Below, in pieces: positions 1 to 5,219 of a stretch of DNA of 5,392 nt (within the stretch, counting starts at the first letter, position 1; each line of letters starts with the position of its first letter). The stretch covers positions 1 to 5,392 of the forward strand of contig DASQLD010000677.1 of the NCBI GenBank assembly GCA_035630195.1. Direction: 5' to 3'. Origin of the DNA: DASQDN01 sp035630195. GTDB lineage: Bacteria; Acidobacteriota; Terriglobia; Bryobacterales; Bryobacteraceae. The notes under the pieces were generated by a model that was given only the letters and a program-made list of their open reading frames with translations, did not search any database and had not been told where the DNA came from. The position numbers and the translations under genes were made by a program.

Positions 1-3000
1 TCTCTCGGTGGTTGGAAGACGAAACGGCACACGCCGAGCAGTTGCAATTAGCGTTGCACTACGCGGCATGGGCCGCCATCTCTCCCGCCGGACGTGAGAA
101 GCACCGCCACGACGTGCTGTTCAAGCTTCCGCAGAAGCTGGATCAGGTTCACCTGATTCACGTCGATACCGTTCACATCGAGGGCACTGACGCGTTCCGC
201 CTGCATCCTTCGCACTGGCGCAATCGCGAAGGGTTTGACCTGACAGATCCCGGCGCCGATCTCGCGGGCGCCATCGATCAGGCGAACTACTGCATCAAAT
301 GCCACAACCAAGGCAAAGACTCTTGCTCGACCGGCATGCGCGAAAAGACCGGTGAGTTCAAGAAAAGCGTCTTCGGCGTGACTCTGAACGGCTGTCCTCT
401 CGAAGAAAAGATTTCGGAAATGCACGTCGCCAAGCAGGCCGGTAATCCCATCGGCGCCTTGGGCATCATCACCATCGACAATCCGATGTGCGCGGGCACC
501 GGACACCGGATCTGCAATGACTGCATGAAGTCCTGCATTTATCAGAAGCAGGACCCCGTAGATATTCCGCAAGCCGAAACAAGAACACTCAAAGATGTTT
601 TGGAGCTTCCTTGGGGCTTCGAGATCTACAGCCTGCTCACACGCTGGAACCCATTGAACATCGACCGTCCAGTACCGAAAGCAGCGACGGGATACAAGGT
701 TCTGGTTGTAGGGCTCGGTCCGGCTGGATTCACACTGGCGCATCATCTGATGAACGATGGACACAGCGTAGTCGGCATCGATGGCTTGAAGATCGAACCG
801 CTCCCCGCTGACATCTCAGGAGTCACACCGGTGGGCGAACGAACGCTGTTCAAGCCGATCCGCGATATCTCTGATATCTACGAATCGCTCGGGGACCGCG
901 TCATGGCCGGCTTCGGCGGTGTCGCCGAGTACGGCATCACAGTGCGCTGGAACAAGAACTTCCTCAAGGTGATTCGGCTATTGCTGGAGCGCAGGCGTGA
1001 GTTCGCCATGTTCGGCGGCGTTCGCTTCGGCGGCACGATCACGGTCGAGAGCGCCTTTGAGGAAGGCTTCGATCACATCGCGATGTGCATGGGAGCCGGC
1101 CGTCCGACAGTCATTCCGATGAAGAACGGATTGGCTCGCGGAGTACGTCAGGCGTCCGACTTCCTGATGGCTCTGCAGTTGACAGGAGCCGCTAAGCCGG
1201 ACTCGGTAGCCAACTTGCAAGTTCGCATGCCTGTCGTCGTGATTGGTGGCGGACTTACAGCGGTCGATACAGCGACGGAAGCACTCGCGTACTACGTGGT
1301 CCAAGTCGAGAAGTTCCTGGCTCGGTATGAAACGCTAGTTGCCGAACGCGGGGAGCTCGCCGTCCGCGGTAGCTGGACGCCCGAAGAGCGCGAGACCGCG
1401 CTCGAGTTCCTTGAGCATGGCCGAGCCATTCGCGCAGAACGTGACGCAGCGGCGCACGATGGCCGGCCCGTCAAGCTGATCGATCTTCTCAATTCATGGG
1501 GCGGCTCGACCATTGCCTATCGTCGGCGATTGATCGATTCTCCCAGCTACACGCTGAATCACGAAGAGGTCGCAAAAGCGTTGGAAGAAGGTGTTCAATT
1601 CGCTGAGTGTCTCTCGCCTGAATCGGTCGCGGTAGACACATACGGTCATGCCGCTTCGATCACCTTCTCGCATTTGAATGTCGACCCGGAAACAGGCAAG
1701 TTAGCTCCTTCCGGTCGTGTGGTCACGTTGCCCGCTCGAAGCATTCTGGTAGCCGCTGGCACGCAACCGAACACAGTCCTCGCTCGTGAGGATGCGGACA
1801 ACGTCGTTCTCGACGGCCGTCATTTCCAGGCGGTTGATGAAGACGGAAATCCGGTCAAACCCGAACGTGTTGCGAAGCCGAACGAAGTTCGGGTGCTAAC
1901 GTCGGTACGGCCCGATGGCCGCGCGATCAGCTACTTCGGCGACCTGCACCCGTCATTCTCAGGCAACGTGGTGAAGGCGATGGGCAGCGCAAAGCAGGGT
2001 TATCCCGTTGTGTCGCGTATTCTTTCCAAGGTCAAGCCGGCTACGCGTGAGCCGCTTGCGGATCGCTTGAATAAGGAATTGCGCGCCACGGTGCACGAAG
2101 TAGTGCGTCTGACTCCCAATATCGTCGAGGTCGTCGTGAAGGCGCCGCGGGCGGCACGAGCGTTCCAACCGGGCCAGTTCTATCGGCTGCAGAACTTCGA
2201 GACGTTGGCTATGCAGATCGAAGGCACAACGCTGGCCATGGAAGGTCTTGCGCTCACTGGCGCGTCCGTCGATCGCGAGCGCGGGCTGCTATCGACAATC
2301 GTGCTCGAGATGGGCGGCTCATCGGATCTTTGCGCTCTGTTGAAGCCTGGCGAGCCCGTTGTGTTGATGGGTCCGACCGGCACACCGACCGAGACGCCGG
2401 CAGATGAAACGGCCTTGCTTGTCGGCGGCGGGCTCGGCAACGCGGTGCTCTTCTCCATCGGGCAGACTCTACGGGCGAGTGGTTCGAAGGTGATCTACTT
2501 TGCCGGTTATAAGAAGATCATCGACCGCTACAAAGTGGAAGAGATCGAATCGGCTGCCGACGTCGTGATCTGGTGCTGCGATGAAGCTCCTGGCTTCACC
2601 CCGGATCGTGTTCAGGATCGCTCGTTCGTCGGCAACATCGTGCAAGCGATGCTCGCGTATGCTTCCGGTGAGCTGGGCGAAGTTACGATTCCGTTCAGTG
2701 GCGTCGATCGCGTGATTGCGATCGGCTCGGACGGCATGATGAACGCCGTCGCCAAGGCTCGTCATGGAGTGTTGCAGCCATACCTCAAGCCGAATCATCA
2801 TGCGATCGGCAGTATCAACTCGCCAATGCAATGCATGATGAAGGAGATCTGCGCGCAGTGCTTGCAGGTCCACAAGGATCCGGTAACTGGCGCGGAACAG
2901 GTCGTGTTCTCGTGCTTCAACCAGGACCAGAACCTCGACCACGTTGACTTTACCAACCTCCGCTCTCGCTTGTCGCAGAACGGAGTGCAGGAGAAGATCA

Positions 3001-3065
3001 CCAAACTCTGGATCGATCGATCTCTCCAACGGCTCGGCATGCGGACCACAGCGGCGGGCGCGTGA
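1..3065 (+). CDS. Fused GltD/NfnB-like and PyrK/NfnA-like FAD/iron-sulfur NAD(P)H oxidoreductase (5' end cut off)
   Basis: The frame is open from the left edge; the first start-like codon is TTG at 12, but the preceding codons (S-R-W) are also open, so I treat the gene as 5'-partial. Residues are numbered from that TTG (1017 aa to the TGA). Residues 94-175 carry two Cys groups (C94-x2-C97-x7-C105 with C128-P, then C160-x7-C168-x2-C171-x3-C175), as in the two [4Fe-4S] sites of GltD/NfnB proteins. A FAD-binding Rossmann motif GLGPAG is at 234-239 with acidic D257, an NAD(P) motif IGGGLTAVD at 411-419, an ILVAAGTQPN strand at 578-587 and the flavin motif YFGD at 641-644. From about 688 a ferredoxin-reductase/PyrK-like module follows: FQPGQF (718-723), LLVGGGLGN (802-810) and a C941-x5-C947-x2-C950-x17-C968 motif fitting a [2Fe-2S] cluster. 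It is probably cytosolic and moves electrons between NAD(P)H, flavins and an iron-sulfur acceptor. Family assignment is strong; the exact reaction is inferred. Confidence 0.88.
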   Translation, partial: SRWLEDETAHAEQLQLALHYAAWAAISPAGREKHRHDVLFKLPQKLDQVHLIHVDTVHIEGTDAFRLHPSHWRNREGFDLTDPGADLAGAIDQANYCIKCHNQGKDSCSTGMREKTGEFKKSVFGVTLNGCPLEEKISEMHVAKQAGNPIGALGIITIDNPMCAGTGHRICNDCMKSCIYQKQDPVDIPQAETRTLKDVLELPWGFEIYSLLTRWNPLNIDRPVPKAATGYKVLVVGLGPAGFTLAHHLMNDGHSVVGIDGLKIEPLPADISGVTPVGERTLFKPIRDISDIYESLGDRVMAGFGGVAEYGITVRWNKNFLKVIRLLLERRREFAMFGGVRFGGTITVESAFEEGFDHIAMCMGAGRPTVIPMKNGLARGVRQASDFLMALQLTGAAKPDSVANLQVRMPVVVIGGGLTAVDTATEALAYYVVQVEKFLARYETLVAERGELAVRGSWTPEERETALEFLEHGRAIRAERDAAAHDGRPVKLIDLLNSWGGSTIAYRRRLIDSPSYTLNHEEVAKALEEGVQFAECLSPESVAVDTYGHAASITFSHLNVDPETGKLAPSGRVVTLPARSILVAAGTQPNTVLAREDADNVVLDGRHFQAVDEDGNPVKPERVAKPNEVRVLTSVRPDGRAISYFGDLHPSFSGNVVKAMGSAKQGYPVVSRILSKVKPATREPLADRLNKELRATVHEVVRLTPNIVEVVVKAPRAARAFQPGQFYRLQNFETLAMQIEGTTLAMEGLALTGASVDRERGLLSTIVLEMGGSSDLCALLKPGEPVVLMGPTGTPTETPADETALLVGGGLGNAVLFSIGQTLRASGSKVIYFAGYKKIIDRYKVEEIESAADVVIWCCDEAPGFTPDRVQDRSFVGNIVQAMLAYASGELGEVTIPFSGVDRVIAIGSDGMMNAVAKARHGVLQPYLKPNHHAIGSINSPMQCMMKEICAQCLQVHKDPVTGAEQVVFSCFNQDQNLDHVDFTNLRSRLSQNGVQEKITKLWIDRSLQRLGMRTTAAGA

Positions 3066-3352
3066 TGCTCATTGTCCACGTACATGTCCATGTGAAGCCC
3101 GACGCTATCGAGCCGTTTCGCGAGGCGTCAGTGGAGAACGCGCGCAACAGCATCCAGGAGCCGGGCATCGAGCGTTTTGACGTGATCCAACAGACGGACG
3201 ATCCTTCTCGCTTTGTGCTGGTTGAGGTCTATCGGACTCCCGAAGCAGCGGCCGCGCACAAGGAGACTCGGCACTATCAGGTCTGGCGGGACACGGTCGC
3301 CGACATGATGGCTGAACCCCGCAGCAGTATCAAATACTCCAGTGCAGTTTGA
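3065..3352 (+). CDS. Antibiotic biosynthesis monooxygenase (ABM)/LsrG-like small protein
   Basis: This 95-residue protein has the ferredoxin-like alpha/beta barrel pattern of the ABM superfamily: strand LIVHVHVHV (2-10), a helix ending in the SIQEPGIERFDV segment (29-40), strand RFVLVEVY (49-56), and the AAAAHKETRHYQVW segment (61-74) followed by MMAEPRSSIKY (81-91). The HK..xHY block and the PRxxxKY tail match what I recall of LsrG/YgiN-type proteins; full length is typical. Members include quinol monooxygenases and LsrG, which isomerises a phosphorylated AI-2 breakdown product. No other lsr gene is here, so an AI-2 role is not supported. I chose ATG 3065, which shares its A with the upstream stop (TGATG); GTG at 3062 would add one residue. 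The overlap with both neighbours implies translational coupling. It may act on the same reactive carbonyl or quinone-type metabolite as the dehydrogenase, which is inference. Confidence 0.82.
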   Translation: MLIVHVHVHVKPDAIEPFREASVENARNSIQEPGIERFDVIQQTDDPSRFVLVEVYRTPEAAAAHKETRHYQVWRDTVADMMAEPRSSIKYSSAV

Positions 3353-4430
3353 GTTCGCGACCGCGGGCAGGATCGTCTTCGGCGCCGGAACTTCGAAGTC
3401 GCTTCCGGACCTCGTGGGCTCGCGTCCATTGCTTGTCACGGGGCGACGACAACCCTCTCTACCGGTCGGCATAGCTCGCTTCATCGTTCCGTCGGAACCC
3501 ACGGTGCAGATGGCGCGCGATGGCGTGGCGATGTTCCGAAGGGAGCGTTGCAAGTCCGTTGTGGGCATCGGCGGCGGCAGCGTGATCGACGCCGCGAAGG
3601 CCATAGCCGCGCTAGCAACCAACAGCGGCGAGCCGCTCGACTACCTCGAAGTCGTTGGCAAAGGCGCCGCTCTCGAGAACGCCCCGGCACCCTTCATCGC
3701 CGTGCCGACGACTGCCGGAACCGGGTCCGAGGTCACGCGTAACGCCGTGCTGGGCGTGCCCGAACATCGAGTCAAGGCCAGTTTGCGTAGCCCAATGATG
3801 CTCCCCCGAGTTGCGGTGGTGGACCCCGAACTGACTCTCGAACTCCCTCCCGCGCTCACAGCCAGTACCGGCATGGACGCGCTAACGCAGCTTATTGAGC
3901 CTTACGTGTCATCGAAGGCCAAGGCCCTAACTGATACGTTGTGTCTAGAAGGCATCCGCCGTGTAGCCAGAGCACTGCGCCGGGCTCACGCCGACGGGGG
4001 CGACCTTGAGGCTCGGACCGACATGGCCTTCGCGAGCCTGCTCGGTGGATTGGCCCTCGCCAATGCCGGGCTGGGTGTGGTTCACGGCTTTGCGGCCCCA
4101 ATCGGCGGCATGTTCGACGCTCCGCATGGCGCGGTCTGCGCGGCGTTGCTGCCACACGGAATGGCAGCCAACATCCGGGCTGGCGCTGCGTTGACCCGGT
4201 ACTCAGAGATCGCCATGCTCCTTACCGGTGAGTCGGAAGCGGAGGCCGGGGTGTCCTGGGTCGGGAGCCTATGCGCGGACCTGGGAATCCCCAGCCTGTC
4301 AGCGTATGGCATAGGACATGAGCACATGGACGTCCTATGCGAGAGCGCGTCCCGCGCGAGCAGCATGAAAGCCAATCCCGTGGTGTTGTCGCAAGACGAG
4401 CTTCGAAGTGTGCTGACAGCAGCTATTTAA
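3342..4430 (+). CDS. Iron-containing alcohol dehydrogenase family protein (maleylacetate reductase-sized)
   Basis: This 362-residue group III (Fe-ADH) dehydrogenase has an N-terminal NAD(P)-binding half with FGAG (13-16), GIGGGSVIDAAK (75-86) and PTTAGTGSEVT (122-132), then a helical metal-binding half. By analogy with FucO the ligand positions are D179, Q183, H248 and H262, seen in GMDALTQLIE, VVHGFAAPIGG and DAPHGAV. The second ligand is normally His and is Gln here, and the His four residues after the third ligand in FucO is A252. The family reduces or oxidises alcohols, aldehydes or ketones with NAD(P)H in the cytosol; the short N-terminus and length resemble maleylacetate reductases, but TTAGTGSE is the alcohol dehydrogenase form. 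GTG 3342 is the only reasonable start: the frame has a stop at 3306 and the next Met is residue 57, inside the nucleotide-binding fold. It overlaps the upstream gene by 11 nt and has no clear Shine-Dalgarno site. Substrate unknown. Confidence 0.9.
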   Translation: MQFEFATAGRIVFGAGTSKSLPDLVGSRPLLVTGRRQPSLPVGIARFIVPSEPTVQMARDGVAMFRRERCKSVVGIGGGSVIDAAKAIAALATNSGEPLDYLEVVGKGAALENAPAPFIAVPTTAGTGSEVTRNAVLGVPEHRVKASLRSPMMLPRVAVVDPELTLELPPALTASTGMDALTQLIEPYVSSKAKALTDTLCLEGIRRVARALRRAHADGGDLEARTDMAFASLLGGLALANAGLGVVHGFAAPIGGMFDAPHGAVCAALLPHGMAANIRAGAALTRYSEIAMLLTGESEAEAGVSWVGSLCADLGIPSLSAYGIGHEHMDVLCESASRASSMKANPVVLSQDELRSVLTAAI

Positions 4431-4686
4431 CGAGTTGCACTCCCGCATAGAACACCCCATCTCGTTGATAATAATGGCGTATCTCATACGAAAGCTGGTG
4501 GCCAGCCGCGTTCAAGACCAAGTGATCTGACTGCGGAAGCGGATCTTCAAAGCGGAGGAGCAATCCCCCCTTCGAGATGTCCAATACGACTGCCTTTCGA
4601 ACTCCACAAGGTCGCAAAGCCCGGTAAAACTGAGCCTCTACGATCCGTGAACAAGCAAATCGAGGATGTAAGCGATGCTCGACCAT
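4423..4686 (-). CDS. Single-domain PilZ protein (probable c-di-GMP receptor)
   Basis: This 87-residue protein is essentially one PilZ domain. Both c-di-GMP binding motifs are intact: RxxxR as R5-L-H-P-R9 and D/NxSxxG as D36-I-S38-K-G-G41, followed by the hydrophobic GLLLRF strand and the typical closing strand FYAGVQLV (79-86). PilZ proteins change conformation on binding c-di-GMP and pass that signal to motility, exopolysaccharide or other partner proteins; no output domain is attached, so it would act through an unknown partner. The ATG at 4686 is preceded on its strand by AAGGGATT, a usable though close ribosome site, and an in-frame TAA lies three codons upstream, so the start is well fixed. 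It converges on the dehydrogenase and overlaps its last 8 nt. Composition is visibly less GC-rich than the operon. There is no transmembrane segment or signal peptide. Confidence 0.85.
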   Translation of the reverse strand: MVEHRLHPRFACSRIVEAQFYRALRPCGVRKAVVLDISKGGLLLRFEDPLPQSDHLVLNAAGHQLSYEIRHYYQRDGVFYAGVQLVK

Positions 4687-4754
4687 AATCCCTTATCGGA
4701 AGTGGTAGGGGTTCACTTGAGGGAAAGTTGGTCCATCAGATTGTTCGCTACCCC

Positions 4755-4760
4755 TATAAT
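4755..4760 (+). promoter_or_regulatory. Candidate sigma-70 -10 element upstream of the small zinc-ribbon gene
   Basis: A perfect TATAAT lies 31 nt before the ATG at 4792, which would place transcription start near 4767 and give a leader of about 25 nt. No good -35 hexamer is found at 16-18 nt spacing; TTGGTC at 4728-4733 is 21 nt away, too far for a standard promoter. The position is good but the -35 weakness keeps confidence low. Confidence 0.4.
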
Positions 4761-4785
4761 GTGCGGCAGCCGCTCAGCCGAAATC

Positions 4786-4789
4786 AGGT
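4786..4789 (+). promoter_or_regulatory. Possible ribosome binding site, AGGT, for the 59-codon gene
   Basis: AGGT sits 2 nt before ATG 4792 and 14 nt before the in-frame ATG 4804. Neither spacing is ideal (about 5-9 nt), so the site does not settle which start is used. A TAA at 4789-4791 directly precedes ATG 4792, so no start further upstream is possible. Confidence 0.3.
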
Positions 4790-4791
4790 AA

Positions 4792-4971
4792 ATGAGCGTT
4801 GCAATGATAACGGGCGAGCTCGAAAAAGCGAGTCCGGACAAGTGTTCCTGTGGAGGCTGGCTTATTCTTGCTGGCTATAGCTATATGGGTCCGACTAACT
4901 TCCTGATACGTAGAAAGTGCGTCAGCTGTGGTACTTGGGTTGTCGATGAAGGCAATCGACCAACAAAGTAA
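4792..4971 (+). CDS. Small zinc-ribbon-like protein, 59 aa, unknown function
   Basis: I do not recognise a named family. The frame runs from ATG 4792 (directly after an in-frame TAA) to TAA 4969; a second in-frame ATG at 4804 would give 55 aa. The support for a real gene is a paired-cysteine layout: C18-S-C20-G, 22 residues, then C43-V-S-C46-G, with aromatic and hydrophobic residues between the knuckles (WLILAGYSYMG, FLIRRK). That is the pattern of a treble or zinc-ribbon fold in which four Cys bind one zinc. A perfect TATAAT lies at a suitable distance upstream. There is no membrane segment or signal sequence. Such tiny ribbons may bind nucleic acid or a protein partner, but no role can be assigned. 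Its stop codon abuts the tRNA-end fragment at 4972, so its 3' end may have been set by an old recombination event. A chance open frame is possible. Confidence 0.5.
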   Translation: MSVAMITGELEKASPDKCSCGGWLILAGYSYMGPTNFLIRRKCVSCGTWVVDEGNRPTK

Positions 4972-4994
4972 TGGTGCCCGGGGCGGGACTTGAA
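4972..4994 (-). other. tRNA 3'-end fragment, probable attachment-site (att) half of an integrated element
   Basis: On the minus strand these 23 nt read as positions 54-76 of a tRNA: T-loop TTCAAGT, 3' T-stem CCCGC, 3' acceptor strand CCCGGGC, discriminator A and encoded CCA. The T-loop and T-stem resemble tRNA-Leu genes that carry TTCAAGTCCCGC. Immediately upstream on that strand the expected 5' T-stem GCGGG is GCGCT, and no anticodon arm or 5' acceptor strand (GCCCGGG) is found in the next 90 nt. It is therefore a displaced 3' end rather than a tRNA gene. This is what tyrosine-integrase insertion into a tRNA 3' end leaves at the far junction. In this orientation the inserted DNA would lie to the right and the old downstream chromosome to the left. 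No integrase is in the window. Confidence 0.6.
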
Positions 4995-4995
4995 A

Positions 4996-5068
4996 GCGCT
5001 AACGGGTGGCTTACACTGCCTCACTACGTCCTAAGATGTTGATTCTGGGCTCACCCAGTTGCGCTAAT
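4996..5068 (+). repeat. Two GCGCTAAY repeats beside the att core
   Basis: GCGCTAAC at 4996-5003 and GCGCTAAT at 5061-5068 are direct copies. The same octamer in the opposite orientation (GTTAGCGC) is at 5100-5107, and its GTTAGC core recurs at 5111-5116. Starting 2 nt from the tRNA-end fragment, they could be arm-type recombinase or excisionase sites. Short motifs can recur by chance. Confidence 0.35.
5045..5058. repeat. Short inverted repeat CTGGG-CTCA-CCCAG
   Basis: A perfect 5-bp stem with a 4-nt loop. There is no following T run, so it is not a convincing intrinsic terminator. It may be a minor structural element of the attachment region or chance. Confidence 0.3.
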
Positions 5069-5096
5069 CTCACCCTGTTTCACACTCTTTCGCCGG

Positions 5097-5116
5097 GATG
5101 TTAGCGCGATGTTAGC
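5097..5116 (+). repeat. Tandem direct repeat of GATGTTAGC, 11-bp period
   Basis: GATGTTAGC occurs at 5097-5105 and 5108-5116, exactly 11 bp start to start, so both copies face nearly the same side of the helix. This favours cooperative protein binding. The copies contain the inverted GCTAAC core also found near the att fragment. Confidence 0.5.
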
Positions 5117-5126
5117 CCATATGGGC
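5115..5126. repeat. Perfect 12-bp palindrome GCCCATATGGGC
   Basis: A perfect dyad that overlaps the end of the second GATGTTAGC copy by 2 nt. The symmetry suits a homodimeric DNA-binding protein such as a small repressor or excisionase, but no such gene is visible and its role is unknown. Confidence 0.4.
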
Positions 5127-5143
5127 GATATTATTGGTGCTTG

Positions 5144-5162
5144 TCCCCACAAAATCCCCACA
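5144..5162 (+). repeat. Tandem direct repeat of TCCCCACA, 11-bp period
   Basis: TCCCCACA occurs at 5144-5151 and 5155-5162, separated by AAA. The 11-bp period is the same as that of the GATGTTAGC pair 47 bp to the left. On the minus strand it reads TGTGGGGA twice. A recombinase arm-site array is the leading guess. Confidence 0.45.
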
Positions 5163-5219
5163 GCTACATTGACGTCTCGGCGGGAGAAACGAGGAGGTGC
5201 GTGCAGCGAGCATCCTGCT

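Noticed and set aside
2469..3029. Long minus-strand open frame (186 codons) opposite the oxidoreductase
   Set aside because: It lies fully within the well-supported plus-strand gene, has no recognisable domain and a His/Arg-rich composition typical of an antisense shadow in GC-rich coding DNA. The same applies to 48-764 and 3128-3622 on the minus strand.
3065..3352. Assignment of the small ABM protein as LsrG in AI-2 processing
   Set aside because: The fold and motifs fit LsrG-like proteins, but none of the lsr transport, kinase or aldolase genes is nearby, and the family includes several other activities.
3342..4430. Assignment of the dehydrogenase as maleylacetate reductase
   Set aside because: Length and N-terminus are similar, but the nucleotide motif TTAGTGSE and the HGFAAPIGG segment are of the alcohol dehydrogenase type and no aromatic ring-cleavage gene is present.
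5045..5058. Intrinsic terminator
   Set aside because: The hairpin is only 5 bp and no T run follows on either strand.
4972..5060. Complete tRNA gene on the minus strand
   Set aside because: Only positions 54-76 are present; the 5' T-stem fails at two of five pairs and no anticodon arm, D-arm or 5' acceptor strand is found.
5097..5162. CRISPR-like or iteron origin repeats
   Set aside because: Units of 8-9 bp in pairs with no spacer structure are too short for CRISPR, and two copies of each with no replication gene or AT-rich segment do not support an origin.
5192..5198. Strong Shine-Dalgarno-like AGGAGGT on the plus strand before GTG 5201
   Set aside because: The GTG opens only a 25-codon frame with no features, opposite the zinc-ribbon gene. 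An uninitiated frame starting elsewhere has no suitable start codon.
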